A stretch of 16,984 nucleotides of DNA, taken from Smittium culicis (taxonomy: Eukaryota > Kickxellomycota > Harpellomycetes > Harpellales > Legeriomycetaceae). A program made the position numbers and the translations under genes. The stretch spans positions 1 through 16,984 of the forward strand of contig LSSN01005115.1 in assembly GCA_001970855.1 (NCBI GenBank), read 5' to 3'. Below the pieces are notes generated by a model. It worked only from the letters and a program-made list of their open reading frames with translations, searched no databases and was not told the DNA's origin. Of this stretch, positions 1-9,255 are shown one piece after another (the first letter of the stretch is position 1; every line of letters starts with the position of its first letter).

Positions 1-654
1 CTCTACTCTTCAAGAATATGTCCTTTTGCTCAAAGAGCTGTAATAGCTATGACTGAAGCTGGAATTGACTACGAAGACGTTTTTGTTGATCTATTCAACA
101 AACCTGATTGGTACTCTCAAATCCATCCTCAAGGATTAGTACCTGCTGTCAGACTTCCAGGTGGAAAAGCCCTGACTGAATCTCAATTCATTGTATATTA
201 CGCTGCAGATATTAACGAAAAATTATATCCCAAAACCCCAGTCGAAAGATACGATACCCGCCAATTAATGGACTACATCGACAAAAAAGTGATGCCCAAC
301 TACTATAAAATCATGATTGGCCCAGTTGAGGATGTAGTAACTGTTAGAGAAGATATGCAAATCAGAATTAGAGAGCTTAACGAAAAATTGCTGGAAATCA
401 ATCCCGATGGAGTATACGTACACGGTGATTCACTCACCATTGCCGATATTTACCTACTCCCACTAATCCAAAGATATTACCTTGGAGTAAGAAAGCACAG
501 TCTCCCTGCACTTGACGAAACTGGTTTGGAAAGATTCGTTAAGTGGAAAAAAACCTTATTTGAACTTCCTTCTTTTAAGAAATCTTTTGACTCAGAAGAT
601 GATATCTGGACTGCCCTATCAAACTTGAAGAAAAGACTTGACGCTCAAAAATAA
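1..654 (+). CDS. Omega-like glutathione S-transferase, 5' end cut by window edge
   Basis: The frame is open from base 1 to the TAA at 652-654 (217 visible residues), so the gene starts upstream; the ATG at 49 is internal because the 16 codons before it encode an essential part of the fold. These begin LYSSRICPFAQRA, the first strand and helix of a thioredoxin-like domain with Cys7-Pro-Phe, the catalytic-cysteine motif typical of omega-class enzymes. The cis-proline is in GLVPAV (near residue 48) and the glutathione-contacting Glu-Ser in LTESQ (60-61). A helical C-terminal domain follows, with the N-capping motif SLTIADIY around residues 144-151. Omega-type enzymes are cytosolic and act in thiol transfer, dehydroascorbate reduction or glutathione-conjugate reduction; the actual substrate cannot be read from sequence. 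Length fits a family of about 230-250 residues with roughly 10-30 missing. No intron is seen in the visible part. It looks intact and functional, unlike everything downstream. Confidence 0.93.
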   Translation, partial: LYSSRICPFAQRAVIAMTEAGIDYEDVFVDLFNKPDWYSQIHPQGLVPAVRLPGGKALTESQFIVYYAADINEKLYPKTPVERYDTRQLMDYIDKKVMPNYYKIMIGPVEDVVTVREDMQIRIRELNEKLLEINPDGVYVHGDSLTIADIYLLPLIQRYYLGVRKHSLPALDETGLERFVKWKKTLFELPSFKKSFDSEDDIWTALSNLKKRLDAQK

Positions 655-680
655 TTTATTTTAAAATATTTTTATCTTTA

Positions 681-686
681 AATAAA
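681..686 (+). promoter_or_regulatory. Probable polyadenylation signal of the GST gene
   Basis: A canonical AATAAA lies 27 bases after the GST stop codon, followed at 709-718 by a T-rich run. Position and motif fit a eukaryotic 3' end signal. The surrounding DNA is AT-rich, so a chance match is quite possible. Confidence 0.4.
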
Positions 687-1331
687 CTTTAAATCGCTTA
701 AAAACTTGTTTTTTTTTTGACGCTATTATCCAATAAAATTTATTTATATTGAAAAATGCCATGCATTTCAACAAGTTTTACAAACTTTTGTATTATTGGT
801 TGAATACTCTGGACTCCTATCTATGATTGTATATAATTTATGGGTTTCCGAATCTATTCTACCAAATAACATGAATAAAAATTCTCTTTCCCTCTCTCTG
901 ACGACGGTCAAGTTCCCCAATCTTAGTCATTGAGAAAATCCAAGTCTAAAAATCAAGTTTTGCATTTAAATCCGACGTCCATGGACTTAGAATGCTAATA
1001 CAATAGTTTTTACATCGTTAATAAATAAACGCAACTATATATCTCTTATAAAAATTTTCATGAGTAATCCAATAGAATTATAGAATCTATAAAATTTTAT
1101 TTCTTATCTACTATTCACTTTTTTTTATGCCCTTACTAAATAAAATTGACTACAACCATCGAACGCGTAGTCTATCGACTTAACTTATTAATAAAACTTT
1201 GTTGACCTTGCCAAGAGCTACATTTTGGTACAAGTTTGGTCTCTGTAGACAAAGTTTAACTATTGCAATTAAATTGTAAGTGCCCAAGATTGGTGCACGG
1301 TTTTAATTAGCCAAATCGAGAAAAAAAAGTA

Positions 1332-1378
1332 CGCAAATCGCCGAATTTAACGAATTTGATTAATTCGACTAATTTGCG
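1332..1378. repeat. Imperfect inverted repeat (hairpin) upstream of ORF1
   Basis: CGCAAAT at 1332-1338 pairs with ATTTGCG at 1372-1378, and CGAATT at 1342-1347 pairs with AATTCG at 1362-1367. That gives 13 base pairs with a 3x4 internal loop and a 14-base apical loop. It lies about 80 bases before the ORF1 start and is flanked by A-runs. It could be a 5' UTR structure of the retroelement or coincidental; function unknown. Confidence 0.5.
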
Positions 1379-1457
1379 ACACAAAAAAAAGCCTGCACAA
1401 AAAAAAAATAATAAATAAAAAAACAAAGCAAAAAAAATCACCCCAATTTACTCAAGT

Positions 1458-2405
1458 ATGGTCATTAGAAAGCCCATAAAACGTGCTAGATCACTGTTTA
1501 GTGATATCGTTAAGGGTGATGACCCTGAATACGCTAATAAAGCTGAATTAACCAGCACAAAAGTTAATTCCACTAGTGTAATCGATAAATCCAACTCGGA
1601 TACCCAATATTTAAATCAAAAAACTCTAAAAAAAATTCAAATCCAACAAAATCAACAAAAAAACGGTAAGCTTAATAAAAAAAAAACTAAGACTCTGCCA
1701 AAGCTGGACATGACCCAGTATGTGGCTGTATCCCTTAAACACCTTATTTTTGGGGGCAAACAGAGCTCACTAAAAAGGTTCTGTGTAGCAGGATCCGATC
1801 AAAAGATCGGTATCGACTGGGGACAATTTAAGGGAGATGTACCCGAGGCTTTGGATGTGGTATTTAATGCCATAGGCGACAGTATATACACAAGATATGA
1901 TGACTATAGAGCAAATGTCACATATATAACTCTTGACAATCTAGAAGACGCAGCCAAACTTATGTCCAAGACATTGACTTATGATGATCAGAAGATTTAT
2001 CTATACCAAACCGTAAAAATTGAAGAGGATATTATGACCGTAAATATCCCAAATTTCAAGGAAATTTCGATAACAAAAATGATTGAGCTGGTCACAAAGC
2101 AGCTAAAACCACTAGGCGAAATCAAGGATATTAGCGCATTATGCAATAAATATAGAAATGAGTATATACCATATGGTATGAAGATCCTACTCAGAAAAAA
2201 TACTATAGAAACTGAGCTGCCACTTTTCCTTGACCACGAAGATGGTCGTATAAACATCTTATACAGAGGATGCAAGGAAGCTTGCAGTTACTGTAAGAAG
2301 GATGGGCACTGGAAATCGGAGTTCCCAACATTAAAAAACATAACAATCAAAAAAAAAAATTATGAACAATATGACGAAATCGTCGTTGAAATTTTCGCAC
2401 CCTGA
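1458..2405 (+). CDS. LINE-type ORF1 (Gag-like nucleic-acid-binding protein), N-terminal 315 codons open
   Basis: This is the longest intact frame in the window. Residues 1-85 are basic and low-complexity (Lys, Gln, Asn, Ser rich). Residues about 85-190 form a folded segment I cannot assign. Residues about 193-258 look RRM-like, with VNIPNF and LGEIKDI strands. Residues 276-289 hold a zinc knuckle, C-x2-C-x4-H-x4-, in which the last position is Phe (codon TTC at 2322-2324) instead of the expected Cys. ORF1 proteins of this type coat the element RNA and help target-primed reverse transcription. The ATG at 1458 is the first in frame and is preceded by an A-rich leader. The TGA at 2403 is not the natural end: related-looking sequence goes on in another frame. 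The assignment to a non-LTR ORF1 rests on the domain order and knuckle, not on a database match. An LTR-element Gag is the main alternative. Confidence 0.75.
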   Translation: MVIRKPIKRARSLFSDIVKGDDPEYANKAELTSTKVNSTSVIDKSNSDTQYLNQKTLKKIQIQQNQQKNGKLNKKKTKTLPKLDMTQYVAVSLKHLIFGGKQSSLKRFCVAGSDQKIGIDWGQFKGDVPEALDVVFNAIGDSIYTRYDDYRANVTYITLDNLEDAAKLMSKTLTYDDQKIYLYQTVKIEEDIMTVNIPNFKEISITKMIELVTKQLKPLGEIKDISALCNKYRNEYIPYGMKILLRKNTIETELPLFLDHEDGRINILYRGCKEACSYCKKDGHWKSEFPTLKNITIKKKNYEQYDEIVVEIFAP

Positions 2406-2978
2406 ACCAGCTAAGATGGGATTTTCAACACCACCAGCACTATTTATCAAATGTGACGACCCGAAAACTAGTTTTAATAATTACTAATCCTTGATAACCC
2501 TAAAGTCAGTGCTGATGATAATGATGTTTTCAAAAATGAATCTTCAGTGACAAATTCTACCACTATAAATAGAAGTAGGGGTACAGTGGGCTTAAAAAAC
2601 CCATCAGCTTACTCTATAAACCTAAAAAAGCTGGCACTTGATAAAAACCAGAAAGAATCGCCTGATGAAAATACAGAATCAGATGAAAGCAGAGACGAGG
2701 TAAAACCACCAAAAGCAAAGAGTATCAATAAAAAAATTGATGAAAGCGATGATTCTCAAAATTCATCGTCAATTTCGGGTTGAAGCTCTCCAATAGAAAT
2801 TAAAAAAGAGTATATGGCACCAAGATAAAATTTCTTTGAATCATCTGAAGGGAATAATACACTCTCAGAGCACGATATTATGGTTGAAAACACCAGACTA
2901 GCAAAAATACTAGAAAAAGAATTCATGAATTATGTCTCTAAGGCGGACTGTGCACCCCAACGCAGCAATCTAGCTTGA
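2404..2978 (+). pseudogene. Broken acidic C-terminal tail of ORF1
   Basis: After the stop at 2403 the +1-shifted frame is open from 2401 to about 2484 (starts PEPAKMGFSTPP). The original frame then takes over from about 2486 with a Ser/Asp/Glu/Lys-rich tail (for example ESPDENTESDESRDE). This tail is cut by TGA at 2781 and TAA at 2826 but stays in frame to TGA at 2976, ending in a leucine-containing charged helix-like stretch (LAKILEKEFMNYV). Two opposite frame changes about 80 bases apart plus two stops show that this part is no longer translated as one protein. A charged disordered tail after a zinc knuckle is a common layout for such ORF1 proteins. Whether a truncated 315-residue product is still made is unknown. 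Confidence 0.6.
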
Positions 2979-3002
2979 ATGGACTTAGAACCCGACCTTT
3001 AG

Positions 3003-3394
3003 GGTCAATACATCTCTTATATCGGAATTTAATTTTTAAATATTATATAATACATATAAAAATGATTCGAAAAGGAATTCGAATATAAAAAACACCACAA
3101 TTACATGATATTAAATGTGCAAATAACCAAAAAAAAGCAATTGAAAAATTCAAAATACTGATAATGTATCGTTTGGCAAGCAGCTTTACAATGCTATTAA
3201 ATTAAAACAATACTATCAGTAGAATTATCGCGAGCTCCAAATAATTAATTAATACAGAATCTTACTTTTGAAATTCTAAATGTAATAATTGAAAAATTGC
3301 TACTTACTAAAATTGGATGCAAAAAAATTTAAAATAACTCGATTAAATCTACGATTTGCTAATGTTTTTCATTCTCTTTAATACAATTATCAAT
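3003..3394. other. AT-rich stretch between ORF1 tail and ORF2 remnant
   Basis: No reading frame of note is present. If the flanking pieces are one element, this is the scar of the lost endonuclease and N-terminal reverse transcriptase. A piece near 3171-3225 (starting FGKQLYNAIKLKQ in one frame) looks slightly protein-like but cannot be assigned. Confidence 0.45.
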
Positions 3395-4429
3395 ATTGTT
3401 TTATTAGCAAATGATGCTTATTAAGCTTATCTTCATATTAGATAATAATTTATAATATTTTCAAAATAACACATTAACTGAAATTAAATAAAGAGAATTG
3501 TAAAATGAGAATATTAAAGTAATGTGCTTTTTAAACTTTCAACCTTTCAGTAGGATAAATTATCTAGATATTTCATGTTATATAACTTTTCTTATTGTAT
3601 AAATGATTGGTTATATCTCTAAAGAATTTTAAAAATATTATAATATTATTGATAAGAAAGTATTTAATGTTGATATAAAGGGTAAATCGAGCCTAATAGT
3701 TGATCCTCATGTGAGCGTAGTATAAACTTCAAGTATAGATAAGTTTATTAAAGTCGTTAAAGTCAAATGAATCTTATTAGAAACTCCTAGAGTCGATATA
3801 AGAGTTGCTTTAATATTTCCAGACATATGGTATTTTCGCATCGTGGACGAATTACAAATTTTAACAATGAATATTTTAATGGTTTACACCATCGAATACG
3901 AGAGATTTAATTATTTCTTAAAGCTACATAATAATTCATTCGCTATAATTGAGTTGTTTTTGGAAAATGGAATCTATCAGGAATTATGAGCCTTCCTTTG
4001 CCAATAAACTTGGTAATTTAATTTCGGAAATAAAATTAGAACAGGGTATTTGGTGATTTGACAGACGCAAATTGATATAAGTATCTATTTGCTTCCTCTA
4101 AGGATCAACAATCGATAAATTTAAACATATTAATAAATTACTGCCCTAGAGACAACACTCGATGTATTTCTAATGTTCTTAAAAATTCTTTAACAGCAAT
4201 CAGCCTGAAATATTTTTTGTGTGGATGTTGTGAGTTATTTTTGATTTTTATTCTCTACAATGGCGATTCCATATTATTATCGTTGATAAATAGGTTTAGA
4301 ATTAATGAATACAGTAATTATTTCTCCAAAATGACTAAAAACGATCTCATTATAAAATTGTGTATTTTATGGCACTACCGGGTTGTCAAAAATTTTATTC
4401 AGGTTTATTTTTATATGAAAGAACTATAG
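3395..4429 (+). pseudogene. Probable remnant of LINE ORF2 (reverse transcriptase to C-terminal zinc region)
   Basis: Several short forward-frame pieces appear in the order expected of the C-terminal half of a LINE ORF2. At 3401-3418 there is LLANDA, which resembles the hydrophobic-A-D-D reverse transcriptase box with the first Asp as Asn. Around 3970-4060 there is an open piece containing EPSFANKLGNL. From 4076 to 4429 one frame is open for 117 codons, including YCPRDNTRCISNVLKN at about 4139-4186. That stretch resembles the CP-x-C..H..C region near the end of LINE proteins with its second Cys and the His lost. The end of this frame (4217-4429) is rich in Leu, Ile and Phe. Each match is short and the region is full of stops, so the call depends on the combination and on the ORF1 upstream. 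Random open frames in AT-rich DNA are the alternative. Confidence 0.42.
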
Positions 4430-6163
4430 ATAGACCTAATAAATTTTCACAGAATATTTTCGTCAAGTGATATGCTACCAATGTTTCAGATATTTCCGAG
4501 TTGTAAGGTATCATGATTCACAACGCTTAAAACGATGACATTTGTGTATTGCCTTGATAAATTGATAGTTCAAAAAAAACAAAAATCATAGATTAAAAAT
4601 ATCTTGAACTTGAATGTAACGATGTTAATTTCACATGCCTTAAGTCAATAGTACTTTTTTTCGAATAAAAGACGTTTTCTCTTTGCGGCCTGTGGTGATT
4701 TAAGTATACCATGATAAGTATGTATATTATATTGATAATTTTATTATGCCAGAAATTCATATCGCCAATTTTCACACTATGAAATCGTTTTTGTCGTCAT
4801 TTTTTTTCGTTTGTACTTGTAAGATTATTATGATAGATGGGTCCTAAGTTATTATCGATAAATTTTCTTCTATATCCTCAGATTAATCGTCATTAAATTA
4901 TCTTTCACTGTACATAGTCCAAAAACTGTCTGAAATATTCTTCAATTTTTTTGTTCAGCGTAAAATAAAATAGGTTCATAATGTTGTGGAAAATTTTTAA
5001 ATAATACTCTGCGGAGTTTTTTTGGTTAAATCTGGAATTTTGTATTTACCTTATTGAAGGCTCAAAGAATTGAGCGTATTCAGAAATTAATTAGTCTAAG
5101 TCAGCTATGTTTCAGTGTTTCATCAGCCAAATATAATTATTTAGGCTATTTTCAGCCATCTATTAAAGTATTACCGCAAAATTCCCTAAAATACACAGAG
5201 TGGTGATTTTTTATGACATAACCAGATCTGTTCTCCCAATTTAGTTGTAGAGGTTTAAATTTTAAAGAAACATCAATAGATCTTTTTTGATTTGACTGAT
5301 AAATTTATTATGGCTTCATAATTTTAGATATTATTTGAATTCAATAAAAAAATTCTATACATTATCCTTCGAGTCTGTAAAAAAATAAATAGCTGAAGTA
5401 TTACTAATAGTAACGACATTCCATTAAATTTAAAAACTTGGGCTTTGGGAACTCCTACTTCATGAACAAAGAGATTGATTGAGTTGCTAATTCTCTAAAA
5501 TATATCAGCGCGATTAGAGTGATGTAATTCACACCTGGGGGCTGTGTAGCGTAAGATTTATTGAAGTAGGGTGGTTGAATTTTTTTACTTTTTTATGATA
5601 AAAATTTCTAATTATTTTAGATCATTTAGAATGCCTCAAAAAAATTTTAGGCAAAACAGCATTTATCCAAGACTTTGAAAAGTAAAAGAATTATAATCAT
5701 GTTACTTGATTAAATATAGTTATTAAAAAGTAGATTTTTCTTGAGCTTGAATGATAAAAGACTTATCAGCTTTGATCTTGTTCCCCTATTCGTTCAGCTT
5801 GAATTAAATCAGTCTCATGATTAAATAGTATCCCTCCTTTGATTCTCAAAAAAATTACAGATCTTGGATGTCTGCTGAATCTCTTATTCTTTGTGATCTT
5901 ATTAACTATAATTCAGGAAATAGCACCTTAATGAAGTTATGAGGATGAGTGGCATACAAAAGGGAGGGGGAAAAACTTGTATTTATCTCTGCTCCATCAA
6001 AAATGAAGGTATTTACTGTAGTCATTGTGAATTAGAATTTACAATTATGCATTTTATTGATTCATAGATGTCATTAAAATCTTTCTTCATAACACTTGGA
6101 ATAAATTATTAAATACCTTCATTATATATATCACTGCTCCACTTATAGTTTCAAATTTCTCAA
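4430..6163. other. AT-rich region without recognisable genes
   Basis: About 1.7 kb with frequent stops in all six frames. A 57-codon minus-strand open piece at 5324-5494 (containing VPKAQVFKFNG) and a short minus-strand one near 5910-6035 look mildly protein-like, but neither matches a family I know. No RNA gene, terminal repeat or structured repeat was recognised. Confidence 0.5.
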
Positions 6164-6642
6164 TTATAGGACTAATATCAGTCTTTCTATCTTATTTGAG
6201 ATGAAATTTTTGCTGCTATGGAACCTCTGACACCTTTCCTGATCTATATTATCACCAAATTTGGCTAGATGGATATAATTCCTACTTAATGATCCGAAAA
6301 TCAAACTTAATGGCCTATCTATTTCTGCGAATCGTCTTTAGATTCAATAGTATCTGCTCCGACAGAATCTCTTTTCAAATTCACTAAGAATTTCTCATCA
6401 TGCATTTTAAGCCTTTTATTTCTCTCTCATAACCCACTTTATTCGGTTCCGATTTCACAAATTAGTTTTGGTATACATTGTATAATTTTTTTCGATCTCA
6501 TTTGATGTCTGTGCGTCAGGATCATGCTGATCGGAGCATCCCAAAGCATATCTTTATCATGTGTGCTGTAGTGGGTTCTACATTGATCAATTTCCAGCTT
6601 AAGATACTCGCTAATGATTATATTTCGGCTTAAGATACACAT
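6164..6642 (-). pseudogene. Unidentified decayed coding-like tract
   Basis: Reading the minus strand from an ATG at 6642, 67 codons are open. They contain normal-looking, non-repetitive protein sequence (for example KDMLWDAPIS and IPKLICEIG) and end with TAA. The same frame then has a TGA a few codons on and continues open for about 30 codons (KMHDEKFLVNLKRD). A shifted frame next carries about 55 more codons to a TAA at 6164-6166 (SLIFGSLSRNYIHLAKFGDN). The amino-acid make-up is less Asn/Lys/Ile-dominated than random frames here, which suggests a former gene or the Gag-like part of another element. I do not recognise the family. It runs against the flanking retroelements, so it is probably a separate insertion or a host gene relic. 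Confidence 0.27.
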
Positions 6643-6918
6643 AATATAATATACATTTTATTCGATAATTCAAAACACAAAGTTTATTAACCGAGAAAAT
6701 AAGAAATGATGATTTTATAGGTTAGATAGGAAAAATAAAATGAGAATTAACTAATTTTTTTTCTTGTATATAAACTTTCGGATCGTGTACGACCTTTGTG
6801 CTTCCATTCTATCTTTATATTCGCATAGGACTAATTCATTCTTATTCCTTAAAATTATCTTTATTAAAAAATATGTATATAAAGCTATAATTTTACGCAA
6901 ATATTGGTCAAATGAAAA

Positions 6919-7625
6919 TGAAACTGCACCACCTATATAAGCCAAAGAACATTTGCTATAGTCAATCAAGTCACCGAGATCGCACTGCAGCTTATGACTA
7001 GATCGCATGACAGATACATTAGGAATGCAGATCACTCGACCGAATTTATTGGGAAGGCTCCTCAGACAAGATCGCTCGATCCCACGTTATTGAGAGCCCC
7101 GCATAGTCATCTTATTCTCTATCCGAACTCATCGAAGACGTTACACCAATAAAACCTGATTTTCCCAGATCTTTCATTATCGAAGCGCAATGAGAAGGTT
7201 CATTGGAACGTGCCCTATATTCTAAAACATGAAATATAAACCGTCTCTCCAGCCTACATAATTTGGATGCCTTATCACGCAAAATCAAATTTTTGGATTT
7301 TGTCTATAATCCAGTACAAGCTTTACGGAGATACGAGACCCATTGACTTTTTTTTAATAAAATGCTACAAAACGGAAACAGCCCATACAGCGAAAGAGCT
7401 ATCGACATTGCAAATGTGTTCAGTTAACTTCTATTCAAAATTGACGCAAAAAGTACTAGCTTCAAAGCCGAAAGCATTTAAAGCTCGGTTGGAATCAAAG
7501 CAAAGATTCCACAACTGCATAAACCAAGCGGCTCCCCACTTTTCGACAGAAAGTCTATAGTTAAACAGGTATCCCTCACCTATACAGTCAATAAAGTAAT
7601 CAGCGAATCAAGAGACCCAATAAAA
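6919..7625 (+). pseudogene. Gag-like region of the DIRS-type element
   Basis: The first open piece runs from 6919 in frame 1 (VNQVTEIALQLMTRSHDRY). It passes to frame 0 around 7060 (SELIEDVTPIKPDFPRSF), through the conserved-looking YKLYGDTRPIDFF at about 7315-7353 (frame 1), and back to frame 0 with NGNSPYSERAIDIANVF and IPQLHKPSGSPLFDRKS up to the stop at 7629-7631. A block with TRPIDxF and a later PLFD-type segment just before the reverse transcriptase is what I know from DIRS-type Gag proteins, which package the element RNA. At least two frame changes and several stops break it. The true start is unclear and could lie before 6919. Confidence 0.7.
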
Positions 7626-8735
7626 GATATTTTAGTCTCATAAGAGGCTTCAAAGACAACATTGGGAATATTAGAATTCAGAATAAAGGGTAAAAAACGT
7701 ACAATCACTCTTTTAATTGGTATAGCAGTATCAGATCTTTCAGAATCATTCGTATAGTTCTGGGAATAATAAGGACTGCCATTTATTCTTACTGGAAGAA
7801 GGGAGAAAGCCGCAGTAGGAGACAGGCTGACCCGGTTCCAGGCAGCGTGAAGCTGGCTTACAGACATCAACTGGTATTGCAGTGCTATATCGGAAAGGCT
7901 CGAAGTGACTTTTATAAATCATCCATCAACTTTTGGAAATCAAAAGTTGCGAACAAATAACTGGAAAGAGCTGAAAAACCAAGTAATACATCAAGAATTG
8001 CTAAAACTGTTTTCAAAGCGCGCTATAGATCAAGTGCCATAGATAGAACCGTATTTTTACTCTAATTTATTTCTAATATCAAAGAAATCAGTCCAGCTCC
8101 GCCTAGTTATAAATTTAAAAAAACTAAATCAATTCATACCTTAAACCCCTTCCGAGATGTAAAATTTAAAGAGTCCCTGTTCGATAATAAAATGTATGTA
8201 CGGGTGCAAGTATCAACTTTGCAGGTGTATTTCTTCATGACATGCTAAAACAAAAATCACGAAAATTCTTAAAATTACACTGTGATCGAAAAATTTCTAG
8301 TTCCGACTCCTAACGTTTAGGATATTCATTAGCCTGGCGGTATTCATAAAGGTACTCAATCCGGTTCTCAGTTAGTTAAGGGAGAAGGGAGTATGCTTAT
8401 CGGCATATTTGAACGACTTATAAATATTGTGCCGAACACGAAAATTGTGCTTAAAAAACAAGTAATTGGGCCCATAGAAGTTGAAAAATCTGCGGTTTTT
8501 AATAAACATAGAAAAATCAGTATAATCCCTTTCACAAAGAGCAGAAAACTTAGGTACTTCTATAAATACCAGATATACAACTTTGAACATCCCAAAACTC
8601 AAGATACGCGATCTAAAGCGCGAATCCAGAAACTAATAAAAGTTGGTTGGGAAAAATAAGATATTTCTGCTCATATATTGGTCGAGAACAAGCAATGACA
8701 GTAAAATTGGTTCCTTGCAGAATGAAGGCACGAAG
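7626..8735 (+). pseudogene. Reverse transcriptase domain of the DIRS-type element, inactivated
   Basis: A basic Arg/Ser/Gly-rich linker (7640-7825) leads to RFQAA-stop-SWLTDINW at 7833-7865. Next come a fingers block, FYSNLFLISKKS followed by LVINLKKLN (about 8055-8120), a palm motif-A block, ASINF at 8206-8220 followed by SRKFLKLH, then FRLLTFRIF, FIKVLNPVLS and the active-site box YLND at 8406-8417. The thumb part (INIEKSV, IPKLKIRDLKRE, IQKLIKVGW, SYIGREQAMTV) runs to about 8735. The chain uses frames 0, 1, 0, 2 and 1 in turn. Catalytic Asp is Asn in motif A (8215-8217) and in the first position of the YxDD box (8412-8414); the fingers Asp is also Asn (8112-8114). These changes, with at least four frameshifts and several stops, make it dead. 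Family identity as DIRS-type is secure from the order and spacing of motifs. Confidence 0.85.
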
Positions 8736-8784
8736 TTAATAGACCTCAAGAAAATATACTGGGAGAACAACAAGGATTGGTAAC

Positions 8785-9255
8785 AGAGATTTTACGTCGA
8801 AAACTAGGAAAAGGAATTTCTCGTTTGGTGGATCGATTAGCTGGACCTGTTGAACGGCAATTGGTTCTTATCAGAGGCCCCGGGGAAGGATATTTATATC
8901 GACGAAATCGACTTTGAGTGGGATATAGTATCGAGAAATACGAATATGTCTGGAATTTGGGACGTAAGCTACTTAGGCCTCCCGATAAATATAAAGGGTT
9001 TTTTGGTTGTAAAGAAAACTTTAAAACTAGACATGGGGATAGAGATGAGTATAATGATATAAATCGAAAATAATACAACAATCACTTGTATGAAAAGATA
9101 TGACAGCACAAGGTCGCAGGCGATACTATAATTAGACGAAGATACTTGTGGTTATTGTTTAGGAACGACTACTCTCCTACATCTCGACTATATCATTTCA
9201 GACGCAAACTCAGTCGAAATGCCTTCAAAGATCGTAGCACAGATGGGATGAAGCT
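8785..9255 (+). pseudogene. RNase H domain of the DIRS-type element, inactivated
   Basis: From about 8785 onward a single frame carries the domain. It shows WW at about 8829-8834, then YIDEIDFEW with the first catalytic Asp kept at 8901-8903. SGIWDVSYLGLPINIKG follows, in which the usual catalytic Glu is Gly (8997-8999). ENNTTITCMKRYDSTRSQ from about 9066 has Glu in place of the third catalytic Asp (9066-9068). LDYIISDANSVEMPSK near 9183-9230 corresponds to the final Asp-containing helix, where NPAD/DAPS-like sequence is expected. Stops at 8841, 9060 and 9126 interrupt it. RNase H would normally degrade the RNA template after first-strand synthesis. It continues straight into the next domain in the same frame. 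Confidence 0.8.

Larger units (their letters stand above)
655..1457. other. Non-coding spacer between GST and LINE ORF1
   Basis: No convincing reading frame occurs on either strand. The first part is the GST 3' flank. From about 1320 the sequence is dominated by A-runs and the hairpin described separately. If the retroelement kept its 5' end, its 5' untranslated region and internal promoter would lie in the right half of this stretch, but I see no diagnostic boundary or target-site duplication. Confidence 0.6.
1458..4430 (+). mobile_element. Degenerate, internally deleted non-LTR (LINE-type) retrotransposon
   Basis: The interval is grouped as one element because an ORF1-type RNA-binding protein with a zinc knuckle is followed, on the same strand, by fragments resembling the C-terminal half of a LINE ORF2. 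No LTRs, integrase or aspartic protease are visible. Only about 380 bases separate the end of ORF1 from the putative reverse transcriptase active-site remnant, whereas a complete element would have well over 1 kb of endonuclease and reverse transcriptase there, so a large internal deletion is inferred. The 5' and 3' borders are not defined: no target-site duplication or clear poly(A) end was recognised, although an A-run near 4571-4580 could be a tail remnant. The alternative is two independent fragments lying side by side. Confidence 0.5.

Noticed and set aside
1997..2275. Minus-strand 92-codon frame opposite ORF1
   Set aside because: Lies wholly inside the well-supported ORF1 and has no domain; a shadow frame.
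6751..7035. Minus-strand 94-codon frame
   Set aside because: Overlaps the start of the Gag-like region and shows no recognisable domain; probably a shadow or chance.
7580..7870. Minus-strand 96-codon frame
   Set aside because: Antisense to the linker and start of the DIRS reverse transcriptase; no own motif.
8393..8659. Plus-strand 88-codon frame starting MLIGIFERLIN
   Set aside because: Mostly a shadow: the true reverse transcriptase reading here is frame 0 (with YLND at 8406). Only the last dozen codons (IQKLIKVGW) belong to the element in this frame.
8746..9081. Minus-strand 111-codon frame
   Set aside because: Antisense to the RNase H domain, which has clear motifs on the plus strand.
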